Below, in pieces: positions 6,616 through 16,803 of a DNA stretch of 64,000 nt (positions within the stretch are counted from its first letter, which is position 1; each line of letters begins with the position of its first letter). The stretch is taken from IMG/VR virus record IMGVR_UViG_3300028608_000006, positions 124,001 through 188,000 of that record, one strand, 5' to 3'. The notes under the pieces were generated by a model that worked only from the letters and a program-made list of their open reading frames with translations, was not told the origin of the DNA and did no database searches. The DNA is from a virus. A program made the translations under genes and the position numbers.

Positions 6616-9501
6616 TTAGAACACGTCGCGTTGGGTAAAGAACTGGTTAGGTCCGTTAGCACCATCGTCAGTGAAGCAAGGGATCGCTGTACCACGACGA
6701 GACGCACTAACAACGTGGTTACTCATCACCAGGTAATCCTTGCTTTGTTGCAGAACACCGTTGACCGCAATACCGAACATCACTTCGTTGTTTGCCACCT
6801 CACGACGAACCGAGGAAGCAACTACTTGAAGTACGTCACCCAAACGGATCAGGTAGCAGTATACCGTCCCGACTGTCCCGACCTTAAGCGCCAGCTCTTG
6901 ACCAATGAGGAACGCTTTACCGCCCAGCATGACACGGCCACCCGAAGGAAGACGAATCCAGCCAGCTTCATTGATGTTGAACTGATCGATCGAGGTCACC
7001 CCGTTGACTTCCAACATTCTGCACGTTAGCGCGGTGTTGGTAGGGTCGTACTGGTAGATACCCTTGTTAGGGATCTGGAGTGACGGGAGGAGTTCTTCCA
7101 CCAAATCGATCTGAGCCGTGCCCGCATACAGCCGAACAGGGTTAAGCTTGTTGGGGGCAAACACCGGGAAGGTGGATGTCTCGAAGCCTGTCACCGTGAA
7201 ACTCACATCACCGTAGTTGTCGCCGAAAGGACGAGTCGCCACGATGTTGAAGTTGTTCGGTGTAACCGATGCGATCTGCAAGTCAGCAAAGTTCATCCAG
7301 ACGTTATCACCCGAACCCGACTCACGGTTACCCGCAGCAACGGGACCGCTGGCCAACGTGATAGGTGTCAGTGCTACACCGTTGGTAGGCTTGAAGTCCA
7401 GCGTGATGATGTTGTTCGTCACCGCATAACGTGCCGATGCCGCTTCTGCATAGCTCACGCCATCAGAGATGATGACAATCACTTTGTTCAGCGACACTGC
7501 GAAGATCTGAATCTCAACCTTCCGCAACGAGTCCAACACACCCGGGTTCAACACTTTAGCCCGGTCCATCACGCCACGAGACACACCTTGAAGGCTGAGC
7601 ATGCTCGAGATGGCCACAGTAACGTCAGCCCCTACGCTCAATACCCCGTTCACGTAACTGATGCTGGCTTTGCCGATGTGGTTGTTGGTCCCCGTAAACG
7701 CCAGACCATTCATCCCCACGCCCACCGACGACTTGTACACAGCATTCACAACCGACTTCGGGAAAACCCCGAGGTTGGAGACTGGGCTGCTAACTTCCGG
7801 CAAACGAACGCCGAACACACCGTCACCCGTCTGAGTACTGATGATGGACGTATCGTTCCATGTCAGTCGAGACCACCCGAACAACCCTGTGGAAGGATTG
7901 AGACCGTAGACCAGATACTGCGTTTCCGCCGCGGTATGCAACACCGGGATGATACGCTCTGGCAATGGACCGAACGGACTATGACGACTTGGAGCAAACA
8001 CTTCAGTAGAAGCATCCGCCGGGTTGATCACCGGACGTTTAGCCGTCATCCAATCTTTCACACCCTCGTACTCGGTGCGGTAGCGCTTAACCCGCAGAGC
8101 CAACTTGGTGCTTCGTGCTTTAACGATCAACCCCGAGTTCAACACCGCGCCAGGAGACTGGGTAATGTTGTTCAAGTCAAATGGGTTGTTAACGGTAAAG
8201 TAGTCAGAGTCCACTACCGGTAACAGTTCAGCGTCCAAAGTATCCTTGACACGAGTGCCGAGGGTTTTGAAGATTGCCGAACCACCCGATCTCAATGTTC
8301 CCGGAGTGATGGACTCGGTAAACGACAGCACCAGCTTACTGGTCTTCGCGCCTTGTGTTACAATCAATGCAACACTGACATTCAGGTAAGCTTCGAAGTC
8401 AACCGCATTCCACACCAAGGTGGTGATCACATCAGGGCGAGATGGATCCGCCGCAATGGTAGCGCCAGCCGGCAGCGTGATGAAGTCAGTCAGGTTGTAG
8501 CTGTGAGACCCGTTAGCAGGTCCGGCCGACAACGTGTTACTGATACGATCGAACTGAGCGGTGTATGCGTTGGTGATGGTCTCCGTCAGACTAGGCGCTG
8601 TGTCAGCCGCGTTCGCATGGAAGAAACGGTGATTGATAGTAATGACACCACCTGCCAACGATGCCGTGATTCCCAGACCCTTATAAAGGGCGCTGTTGAA
8701 GTTGTTGTACAGCAGGTAGTTACGGTTACCCGCTGGCAACGGCAGAGTGGTGGCGAAGTTGTAGATCCTCCGATCGCCCAATGGACGGAAGAAAGCCACC
8801 TTACCGTCAACTGTATCCCCGCCTGTCATGTTCCAGTTGGTCCCAACGTAGCGAGAAACCAAGTTGGTGATTTCGCTAAGACGAGCACGGGACAAACCTT
8901 TCAGTGGCAACCCCACAAACATGAGCTGTTTGCTGTAGTACGGGTTATCCGACTGAGGGGAGTAAATCAAACGATCCCCGTTGATCAGAATTGGGACACG
9001 ACCGTTGGACACCAAGAAACGACTTGGTTCCGGTGTAGCCGGAGGAGTCGTCTCGTAGTCGTCCGGGTAGTAGTACGACGCGAACTGGAATACACCATTA
9101 CGCTGATACAGGTCCAAATCGAACTCACCGGTGTTAGCGTCCAGCGCGGCTTTGGCCCCAGCAGGCGTTACAAAGGCGTTCACGTTGGCGTAGCTAGAAG
9201 CCTCAGCCGGTGTGGCGGGTCGGAAGTTATCCTTCTTACTGAGCCCCACAGTGGCTTTGGTTTCGCCGTGCACCGCACCCCGTTTAGCGATGTGGGTGTC
9301 GATCGGAGTAACCGTGGCATTAATGAACGCCGTTACATGGGTGTCCAGTGCCGCGATCTTTTCTGCCACGTTCTTGTTGAACTGGGTTTGCCGATCCTCT
9401 TTCTCAACCGCCATCTCGTTGAGCTTCTGGATCACTGACCCGAAGGCCGGTTCCGGCACCTCTACGAAAGGAGGTTCTGCTATAGGCCTGACAATAATCA
9501 T
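6616..9501 (-). CDS. large tail-fibre-like protein (961 aa)
   Basis: 961 aa. The ATG at 9499-9501 is preferred to an upstream TTG because it has ACGGAG before it. The N-terminus (about 25-90) is helical and charged, and the rest is beta-rich with many Asn, Thr and Gly, as in trimeric fibres or spikes. The last 100 residues (from VMLGGKAFLIG to about GTAIPCFTDDG) can be aligned with the C-termini of the next two giant proteins (compare GTAVTNDRQILTIER and KRGNSIP), so it shares a C-terminal module with them. It lacks their N-terminal domain. It would act outside the virion in adsorption. Host receptor and enzymatic activity cannot be read from the sequence. Confidence 0.65.
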   Translation of the reverse strand: MIIVRPIAEPPFVEVPEPAFGSVIQKLNEMAVEKEDRQTQFNKNVAEKIAALDTHVTAFINATVTPIDTHIAKRGAVHGETKATVGLSKKDNFRPATPAEASSYANVNAFVTPAGAKAALDANTGEFDLDLYQRNGVFQFASYYYPDDYETTPPATPEPSRFLVSNGRVPILINGDRLIYSPQSDNPYYSKQLMFVGLPLKGLSRARLSEITNLVSRYVGTNWNMTGGDTVDGKVAFFRPLGDRRIYNFATTLPLPAGNRNYLLYNNFNSALYKGLGITASLAGGVITINHRFFHANAADTAPSLTETITNAYTAQFDRISNTLSAGPANGSHSYNLTDFITLPAGATIAADPSRPDVITTLVWNAVDFEAYLNVSVALIVTQGAKTSKLVLSFTESITPGTLRSGGSAIFKTLGTRVKDTLDAELLPVVDSDYFTVNNPFDLNNITQSPGAVLNSGLIVKARSTKLALRVKRYRTEYEGVKDWMTAKRPVINPADASTEVFAPSRHSPFGPLPERIIPVLHTAAETQYLVYGLNPSTGLFGWSRLTWNDTSIISTQTGDGVFGVRLPEVSSPVSNLGVFPKSVVNAVYKSSVGVGMNGLAFTGTNNHIGKASISYVNGVLSVGADVTVAISSMLSLQGVSRGVMDRAKVLNPGVLDSLRKVEIQIFAVSLNKVIVIISDGVSYAEAASARYAVTNNIITLDFKPTNGVALTPITLASGPVAAGNRESGSGDNVWMNFADLQIASVTPNNFNIVATRPFGDNYGDVSFTVTGFETSTFPVFAPNKLNPVRLYAGTAQIDLVEELLPSLQIPNKGIYQYDPTNTALTCRMLEVNGVTSIDQFNINEAGWIRLPSGGRVMLGGKAFLIGQELALKVGTVGTVYCYLIRLGDVLQVVASSVRREVANNEVMFGIAVNGVLQQSKDYLVMSNHVVSASRRGTAIPCFTDDGANGPNQFFTQRDVF

Positions 9502-9562
9502 AGCGCTACTCCGTGTTGAATGTGGAGAGACCAAGGGGGATTGCTCCCCCGTGACCTATTTG

Positions 9563-12500
9563 TTACGGCAACAGCTCCGCTGCCCGCAGGAAGACGAATG
9601 TACCCGCGTCCTGTGGCAGACCGGTGCTGATTGGAATGATACCGCCCTCACGTGTGTAGCTGAGGAGGTACTGACCGACCATCAAAGGTTGGTGACGAGT
9701 GATCGAGAGGATCTGTTGACCGTTCGTCACGATCGTTGCCGCTTTCAGCAGGTTGCCCGACTTACGCAGTTTGGTTAGGGTCACCAGGTATTTAGGCTGG
9801 TCATCTTCCACCGTTGCGTAAATGTAGAACGTTTTGTTTTGTGGGGCAGGGTCGATGTCACGCAGATCAATGGAACCACCCGGCATAGCGTACGCCGTAC
9901 CATTCACCATCATCCGGATGTTGTCTTGCAGGAAGAGAACCCAACCTGTTTCCGGATAAGCCGATCCAAGCATGTAGTAGTCAATGCTCGTGTCAGCATT
10001 GGTCTTCTTCACGATTGCCGCAGCTCCCCCGGTGTTAACGTAAGGCTGAGGGTTGGCGGGGCTGATTGTGGTGTTGTCAGGCGTTGTTCCGCCTAGGGTA
10101 ACGTCAAGCATACCCACCTTAGGGATCATGGTCACTATGTCGCCGTACCCCCAGCTAGCATTGCCCCCGTAGACACCCGTCACTTTGTTAGTGGCGAGAT
10201 CAACATCAAACAGGCAAAGCTGCTTGGTGTTAATGGTGCCCGTCGTTACCGTCGAGTACGGAGCCAGCACGTAGACTTTCAGCTTGGTGCCGTCGCGATA
10301 GATCGACACGATGGACTTGGGTTTGGTCCCGCCGTTAACCAGCAGGTTGGTCTCACCCATCTTCACGTTGACCGCCGTACGGACATGCGGAGGCGCATCC
10401 AGCACCGTGATATCTTTGATCCAGTGCACCCCAGGGTGATCGGCGTTAGGCGCTTCCACCACCGGGGTGAACAGAACCACCTGAGTCCGCGTCTGAGACG
10501 CATCGGCGTCAAAGAAGTAGATCAGAGCCAGACCAACGTTGAGACCCTTGAACATCCCACCCGATTCGTTCCCCAAGATATTAAAGCTGAAAGCCCAGTA
10601 CTTGGTGTTTTGGAATTCAGCAGGGATCATCGCTTTAAGCTTGTCGATGATGTTCTGACGAATGCCGTAGAACGTGTCAGCCGCATACGTGGCCTTCTTC
10701 AGCCCGTTATCCAGCGTCCGAGTCACCGTCCGTGGAAATGACAGCAGCACATTATTTCCCGCCGGAGCCCTCAGCACGTTTGTGCGCGGAAGCGTCTGAC
10801 TTGCAGTAACGTAAGACGACCATGCACACGCACTGAAACTAGTGCTCCCACATTCCACTCCACCAGCCGTCAGCTCCGCCGCCGTACCGGTTATCCCGAT
10901 GACGATGTCGCTATGCGGAAGGTTGGTTTCATAGACGGTGTTCGAGAGAGGTCGGGTCTTCAGATCAGGCAGGTTCAAGTTCGTAATTCCCGGCCGCACC
11001 TGATACCCGCCCGAGACAAGCCGGAGGTACATCTTCCGGTTACCCGACTTCATGTCCTCCGCCCCGTACAACTCCCCATCCGGCTCATACGTCATGGCAG
11101 CTGGATAGGTGCCGCTGAGGATAGGAGAAGACAGCACTGGGTTCAATACACGACGAAAAGTCAGTGGTGAATCAGTGACCTTCATGGAACCGGACAAGAC
11201 CTGTGCTGCTGAGGGTTTGTCTTTCCAGCGTGTTACTTCAACAACGGTCGGGAAGGCGTTACCATCCGCAATCGTACCCGTTACGAGGTCGCCGTTATCC
11301 AGCATCACAGTACCACACTGCGTCGCTTGGAACGTAGAGTTGTAAAGGTATCCGTAATGCAGGTCCATGTACTGCGCACGTTCTGTAGCTGTGGTATCCG
11401 TGAACCCAACGCTGATGGGAGGAGCCTTATTGATTTGAGTCAACACGCCAGTGGCCGGATTGATCTCATACCCGATAGTGCTGATCAGACGAAGGTTGAT
11501 GTTCTCCCCTACGTCGGAGTAGAGCACGACGTACCCCATGATCAATTGCAGGTAACTGACAGCGTTATTCCCTGGCTTAGGGCAAGAGATCGTTAAAGAC
11601 CGCCCGCTCTTAGTCATGGAGGTAACACCCTGACGGAATGTCCAAGGACCGGTTTTAATGATCTTGTTGGCACCATCCCGAACGATCGGGTTAGGAACCA
11701 GCGAATCAGCCGCCGTAAACAAGGTTCCGTTCCAGTCAGTATAGGTAACCTTGAGTGGTTGCCAAGTAACTGGCAGGCCAGCCTGTACGTCAGCAACTGG
11801 AACCCGGAAGAACGCGTAGGCATCTGTGTAAGCTGCCCCGAAGTTCTGAACCAACACTAGGTAATCGCCCATGTGGTGAATCATCGCCCGGCTTTGACTG
11901 TTGTACGGGACATTACTGAACAGTTTGTTTACTTCGACCATGTTGCATTTAACGAAACGGTGAGCCGATGGGTCAAACGTAGCGTTGGTCAGGCACAGGT
12001 ACCAATCTGTCGAACTCGGGCGTCCGACCATCAGCACTTTGTGGTTACTACCACCCATGATCAGTGTCGGGTTAACCCCGATAGACGACAGCGATGGCGG
12101 AGCGTACTTAAAGCCGGTGTAGATGATCTTGCCACCTGGTTGGTCATAGTTCTCTACGTACGAATAGTAGAGACCTTCCTGACGACCATCGAAGTGGTTG
12201 GAGAGCATCATGAGAAGTCCGTTGTTCTCTAGGCAGAAACCAGCGGTCTCAAAGGTGGCACCCAAACCTTCAAACGAACCATCGATGTTCGGCGGGATAT
12301 AACTGTCGCCGGCAAAACGGCTAACCGGCATGATACCCTGATACATTGCGGCATCAGTATCCGGCTTGTACGTCTTCGCCAGCTCAGCCACACCGAATGG
12401 CGTACTGAACGCATCACCCCGTACACCCGCCAGTTCTTCCGCCAATGTAGCAGTGGGGTAGTTGGCGTGGTTACCGAGGAGGATGTCGAACTTGGTGGTG

Positions 12501-13150
12501 CCATGCGGAACGCTGTAGTTCTCATCGTGAGCTTTCAGCTGGGCCAGACGGGTTACCTTTGCGGCCTTCAATCGATCGAACGCACGACGCGCCGCCGCAC
12601 TGACCTTGTTGTTGGCTTCCGGGTCACGGGTCAGAGAGACCTTACCCAGATAGATGAAGAACCACGTCAGCTCGTACCAGTCCGAGATCTCGGTCTTGAT
12701 ACCGTGCATGTGCAGCGAAGGCGGTAGGGTTGGAGGAACGTCGAACACCTTGGACCAAGTCAACGGACGAACACCGTTCTTGATCTTGTCCATCCAAGCT
12801 TCGAGGTCGTTACGGGGAACGAAGTAGGCGCCAATGCTCTGATAGTCAATCTTGATCTGAGTGTTGGCGTCCAGAATGTTTTGAGGCAGCCGAATGAACG
12901 TCTTGATCGACCGACCCGTTACTTCACAGAAGGGAACGAACTCTTCTTCGAGGAAGTAGTCACGGTTCAACTTCATGACCGCGCCACTTTGGTTGTAGAC
13001 GGTTACTTTGGCGGGTTCAGCGAAGAAGGGCGAACCATTTGGAATAACCCACTGACAAGTTTTGTCGGTGAGCTTAACGATTTCCCCGACAATAGTGTTG
13101 ACGGGTTCAGTGCCATGAATGTCAAACTTTACCAGTCTGATAGGTTCCAT
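9563..13150 (-). CDS. giant tail/baseplate fibre protein, paralogue of the next gene (1195 aa)
   Basis: 1195 aa and paralogous to the 1191-aa protein at 13217-16792. Residues about 35-150 form the N-terminal domain shared with that protein and the 245-aa one (NGSPFF at 39-43, then PPSLHMHG with H147 and H149). Next comes YIPPNIDGSFEG followed by ETAGFCLENNG, nearly repeated in the paralogue. A long beta-rich body follows, and the C-terminal block is GSIDLRDID, KTFYIYA, then a final AELLP. AAAAGG precedes the ATG. The N-terminal domain probably fixes the protein to the baseplate while the rest projects. This is inference from shared modules. Confidence 0.65.
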   Translation of the reverse strand: MEPIRLVKFDIHGTEPVNTIVGEIVKLTDKTCQWVIPNGSPFFAEPAKVTVYNQSGAVMKLNRDYFLEEEFVPFCEVTGRSIKTFIRLPQNILDANTQIKIDYQSIGAYFVPRNDLEAWMDKIKNGVRPLTWSKVFDVPPTLPPSLHMHGIKTEISDWYELTWFFIYLGKVSLTRDPEANNKVSAAARRAFDRLKAAKVTRLAQLKAHDENYSVPHGTTKFDILLGNHANYPTATLAEELAGVRGDAFSTPFGVAELAKTYKPDTDAAMYQGIMPVSRFAGDSYIPPNIDGSFEGLGATFETAGFCLENNGLLMMLSNHFDGRQEGLYYSYVENYDQPGGKIIYTGFKYAPPSLSSIGVNPTLIMGGSNHKVLMVGRPSSTDWYLCLTNATFDPSAHRFVKCNMVEVNKLFSNVPYNSQSRAMIHHMGDYLVLVQNFGAAYTDAYAFFRVPVADVQAGLPVTWQPLKVTYTDWNGTLFTAADSLVPNPIVRDGANKIIKTGPWTFRQGVTSMTKSGRSLTISCPKPGNNAVSYLQLIMGYVVLYSDVGENINLRLISTIGYEINPATGVLTQINKAPPISVGFTDTTATERAQYMDLHYGYLYNSTFQATQCGTVMLDNGDLVTGTIADGNAFPTVVEVTRWKDKPSAAQVLSGSMKVTDSPLTFRRVLNPVLSSPILSGTYPAAMTYEPDGELYGAEDMKSGNRKMYLRLVSGGYQVRPGITNLNLPDLKTRPLSNTVYETNLPHSDIVIGITGTAAELTAGGVECGSTSFSACAWSSYVTASQTLPRTNVLRAPAGNNVLLSFPRTVTRTLDNGLKKATYAADTFYGIRQNIIDKLKAMIPAEFQNTKYWAFSFNILGNESGGMFKGLNVGLALIYFFDADASQTRTQVVLFTPVVEAPNADHPGVHWIKDITVLDAPPHVRTAVNVKMGETNLLVNGGTKPKSIVSIYRDGTKLKVYVLAPYSTVTTGTINTKQLCLFDVDLATNKVTGVYGGNASWGYGDIVTMIPKVGMLDVTLGGTTPDNTTISPANPQPYVNTGGAAAIVKKTNADTSIDYYMLGSAYPETGWVLFLQDNIRMMVNGTAYAMPGGSIDLRDIDPAPQNKTFYIYATVEDDQPKYLVTLTKLRKSGNLLKAATIVTNGQQILSITRHQPLMVGQYLLSYTREGGIIPISTGLPQDAGTFVFLRAAELLP

Positions 13151-13170
13151 TGCGTTAGCCTTTTAAAAGA

Positions 13171-13202
13171 GAGAGGAGGAGGGGTTCACCCTGCCTCCTC
13201 TC
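13171..13202 (-). terminator. hairpin followed by TTTT
   Basis: GAGAGGAGG at 13171-13179 pairs with CCTCCTCTC at 13194-13202. On the minus strand TTTTAAAAGG follows directly. It lies between the two paralogous giant genes and can act as a partial terminator. The AAAAGG is also the SD of the downstream gene. Confidence 0.5.
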
Positions 13203-13216
13203 CAACACGTTGTTGT

Positions 13217-16200
13217 TTAAGGGAGAAGCTCACCAGCCGTTAGCCAAGGGATCTGACCTTCGGTGTTCGCCAGACCAGAGGCCGCCGGGATACTGTTACC
13301 CCGTTTAGTCTCGGTTACCCGGTGACCATCCAGAGCAAACACGTTAAACCGCTCGATGGTTAAGATCTGACGGTCGTTCGTTACCGCCGTTCCCACCCAC
13401 AGTTGATAGTTGGTCTCCAACCGCTTGTCACGGGAAACCTCATACACCGGAATGCCGTTATCCAGCTTGGCATAGATGTAGAAGGTCTTCCATTGTGGAT
13501 TCGCATCGATATCCCGCAAGTCGATTGAACCCAACGGTAGCACGTACAGCGTGCCGTTGAAGATGACGTTGATGTCCGTCTTGAAGAAGATCACCCAGCC
13601 GACTTCAGGATACACCGACCCAACCAAGGCGTTGTTAGCGATACCCTCCGAGATAGTAGCAGCACCACCCGTTGACAAGTCCCAACCCCGCATCACCTGA
13701 ATCCCGTTATCCGGGCTCATCATGATACCACCACCCCGACTGGTGTGCTCCACATACGTTTCGTAGTTCCAGGCGTGCGAAGCGGTACGGTCGTTGATGG
13801 TGAAGGTATGGTCCAGAGAGTAGGCGTCACCAGGAACCTGTGCCATCACACCTGTGCCGTGATACACCGTCAGCTTGTTGCCTTCGAGGTAGTACTGAAC
13901 GCGCATCGGACCGTGGGTGGTTTGCGGAGTTTCCCACTGGATCCCGTTACCGAAGATCCGCAGGATGTTAACCCCGGCACTTGGTTTCCGCACATGCACC
14001 TTGTTGATCACAGTGAACCCAGTGACCACGTAACGACCGCCGCTGGTCGTGTAAGTAGGCTGGATCGTCATGAACGTGTGGAACAAGGTGGTCTGGTCTG
14101 GTGTGCCGTCAGCATCGGTGTACTGAATAGACACGGTCACCGGTAGCCAACCAAACTTCGCAGGTAGGTTGGAGAACGTAGGATCACACACCGTCACATG
14201 ACGAGCACGACCACGGTTCATGATGGCCGGATATTCCACCTGAGCTTTCAGTGCCTCAACAATCCACTCTTGGTACAAGAGTTCCAACGTCGGAACAATG
14301 GTAATCGTACCATCTGGTTCAGTGCGACGAGTGTGCTGTTGAACAAGGATGATATCCCCGGCCGCTACACCACCAGGCCATGCGGTACCCTTCATCTCGC
14401 GGTCAAAACTCTTCTTCTGTGAGTTAACACAGAATTGAGATTCACCCACATCCACACCGTACGTACTGAGATAAGCCGACGGCACCACCACTGTTGCTCC
14501 GCCCAAACCGAACGGTGCATTCACCTTGCGGATGTTGTTGGTCAGTGGACGAGAAACAATGTTGCTCATGAACAAGTTCTGAATGTCCGACCGATAAGCG
14601 AAACGCCCCGATACAGTCTTCCAGTACAGTTCGAGCTGCGTTGCGATGGTTCGGTGAGCAGCAATGTAGAACTCACCACCTGGGTTGTACAGCAATGCCC
14701 GCGGGTTAATCCCCGACTCTGTTGGTGTTGTTACCGTTTCCGGAATCAAACCAGCGTAATAACCGAAAGGGAGTTCGGACCCGTTGCCCCAGAACTTGTT
14801 CACTGTAGCAAAGCGGGTGTTGGTGGTGGCGATCTTGCAGGTGAACGCCGCACGTGGATAACCTGTAAACCCGTAAGCGCCGGCCGACACAATCCGCCCA
14901 TCATCCAAGATGTTACCACCTTGCGCCTGATAGAAGTACACCTGATAGGACATGCTGGATGCGTGACGATACTGAGCCGGGATGATGTTGCCGTTACCCA
15001 GCCCGAAGTTAGCATTCCATGCCGCCGTCCGGTGTTTGTAGCTGAACACACCCGTATTCGGGTTGAAGTCGTAGTTCAGCTCCTGCATGTAGTCGATTGC
15101 GGCGTTCACCGTTTCACTGACGTAAGCGAAGTAATGCGCACCCAGAAACTTCACAGCATAGCTGTTAGGATTGTTGGGGTTCTGCGCTACGTGGGTGATC
15201 AGGCTCCGATACAGCCCGATGGCGTTGTTACAGGGATAAGGCGAGAATGTCAGGATAGCTTTTGTTTGATGACCGTTGCCGTCAACTACCGGCTGGTACC
15301 AGCGGAAATACGGACTGTTGTTCCACTGCAAGCCATCCGCGTCCAAGAAGGAAACGTTCTGTCGAACAGGAGTCACATCAATCTGTGCTTTGATGCTGGA
15401 GATTGGTACTCGGAAGAAAAACTTATAACGCAAATCCGAAAACTGGTTCCATGTATCTGACGGCACGCCTGTGGAAGCTGACAGGATCACGTAGACCCAA
15501 TCACCCATCACGGCAACACTGATCAAGTTGAACAGTTCCGTCACGGTGTGTGCGCCAGGGTTCGTCGAGATCGCATCGACCAAAGGCCGCAGGTTGATCT
15601 TCGAGTAAACGTGCTTTGCCGGGTCCAAAGAACCGTTGGTCATCCCGATGTAGAAGATGTCCTTAAAGCTGTCGCCCACCAGAATGCATTCGTTACCGCT
15701 ACCCTGCGCAATACGGTCAACGCTGGCATTGTCCGGGTCAAAACGAGGGTGCTCGTATTTAAAGCCAGTGTACGTCAACAAGGCGCTTCGTTCTTCAGGA
15801 TCCGTAAGAACAGAGAAGTACAGACCACGGGTACGACCGTCCATGCGGTTCCACAGCACAGTGATCGAACCGTCGCTCTCCAAGCACATGCCTGCGGTTT
15901 CGATCACACCCCCGATGCCTTCAAACGAACCGTCAATGTTGGGAGGAATGAAGTTGGTGTTACCGAATTGAGCCACCGGGAGCATCTTCGCTTCCAAGAA
16001 CTCGTCAGCGTTGAAGCCATGGTACTCGATGATGCTCTTCAGCTCTTGAGGACGCAGGTGCATGTCCTGACGCGCTTGCAGGATGTTGGCTGGTGTTGCA
16101 GTGGCGAAGTTGTCCACCTTGTCCAGCTGCACGTCCAGTGCGGTCAAACCGTGGGCGTCGTACGACTCAGAGTGACGAACCAGGAACTGATCCAGCATGT

Positions 16201-16792
16201 TGCCGTAGACACCGATGTACCAGTCGACCAACTCCATGAAGTGGGTCAGACGACGTTCGATGATGTCCAAGCCCTGTTGTTCGATCAACACTTGCAGCTC
16301 GCTCAGGAAGTCGATCGTGTCTTGGAAGGCAACGATGTCGTAGAGTACGCTGTGGGTGTGCAGGGTTGGCGGAAATACCGAAGGCTTGTTGGACAGGTTC
16401 TCCCAGTACACAGGACGGTCGTCATTAATAGCGTCAATGATCAACGCCATCATGGTGCTGTCGAGCAGAGGGAATTCCCCAAGGACGTGGTAAGAGAGGG
16501 TCCCTTCGGTGATCTCTGGTTTCTTGAGAGTCACCAGACACGCCACTGGTTTACCTACCAGTTCCGTCAGGCGCGGCATGATTCGGAAGATCTCGTAGTC
16601 TTCGTTCAAGATCATGGGCTCGCCGTTGGGGTGTTTCAGTTTCAAGCTTTCTACAAAGAACGGTGAATGACGAGGCACGATGACACGAGTAAACACACCG
16701 GCAGCCACAGAGAACGGTTCGTCGTAGATCTCGTTCTCTGGGTTGCTACGGTTGATATCGGTCCTGTATTCCTGAACAATGGGGAATTGCAT
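13217..16792 (-). CDS. giant tail/baseplate fibre protein (1191 aa)
   Basis: 1191 aa. The N-terminal domain (about 30-150) contains RHSPFF at 41-46 and PPTLHTHS with H145 and H147, at almost the same place as in the 1195-aa and 245-aa neighbours. A helical linker (150-260) precedes FIPPNIDGSFEG and ETAGMCLESDG. The body is beta-rich. The C-terminus GSIDLRDIDANPQWKTFYIY, then GTAVTN and KRGNSIP, ends in AGELLP, matching its paralogue. AGAGG lies 8 nt before the ATG. It sits 11 bp after the 245-aa gene in the same direction, so the set is probably one late operon from 17541 to 6616. It is likely an adsorption structure. Confidence 0.65.
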   Translation of the reverse strand: MQFPIVQEYRTDINRSNPENEIYDEPFSVAAGVFTRVIVPRHSPFFVESLKLKHPNGEPMILNEDYEIFRIMPRLTELVGKPVACLVTLKKPEITEGTLSYHVLGEFPLLDSTMMALIIDAINDDRPVYWENLSNKPSVFPPTLHTHSVLYDIVAFQDTIDFLSELQVLIEQQGLDIIERRLTHFMELVDWYIGVYGNMLDQFLVRHSESYDAHGLTALDVQLDKVDNFATATPANILQARQDMHLRPQELKSIIEYHGFNADEFLEAKMLPVAQFGNTNFIPPNIDGSFEGIGGVIETAGMCLESDGSITVLWNRMDGRTRGLYFSVLTDPEERSALLTYTGFKYEHPRFDPDNASVDRIAQGSGNECILVGDSFKDIFYIGMTNGSLDPAKHVYSKINLRPLVDAISTNPGAHTVTELFNLISVAVMGDWVYVILSASTGVPSDTWNQFSDLRYKFFFRVPISSIKAQIDVTPVRQNVSFLDADGLQWNNSPYFRWYQPVVDGNGHQTKAILTFSPYPCNNAIGLYRSLITHVAQNPNNPNSYAVKFLGAHYFAYVSETVNAAIDYMQELNYDFNPNTGVFSYKHRTAAWNANFGLGNGNIIPAQYRHASSMSYQVYFYQAQGGNILDDGRIVSAGAYGFTGYPRAAFTCKIATTNTRFATVNKFWGNGSELPFGYYAGLIPETVTTPTESGINPRALLYNPGGEFYIAAHRTIATQLELYWKTVSGRFAYRSDIQNLFMSNIVSRPLTNNIRKVNAPFGLGGATVVVPSAYLSTYGVDVGESQFCVNSQKKSFDREMKGTAWPGGVAAGDIILVQQHTRRTEPDGTITIVPTLELLYQEWIVEALKAQVEYPAIMNRGRARHVTVCDPTFSNLPAKFGWLPVTVSIQYTDADGTPDQTTLFHTFMTIQPTYTTSGGRYVVTGFTVINKVHVRKPSAGVNILRIFGNGIQWETPQTTHGPMRVQYYLEGNKLTVYHGTGVMAQVPGDAYSLDHTFTINDRTASHAWNYETYVEHTSRGGGIMMSPDNGIQVMRGWDLSTGGAATISEGIANNALVGSVYPEVGWVIFFKTDINVIFNGTLYVLPLGSIDLRDIDANPQWKTFYIYAKLDNGIPVYEVSRDKRLETNYQLWVGTAVTNDRQILTIERFNVFALDGHRVTETKRGNSIPAASGLANTEGQIPWLTAGELLP

Positions 16793-16803
16793 ACCTAAAC
16801 CTC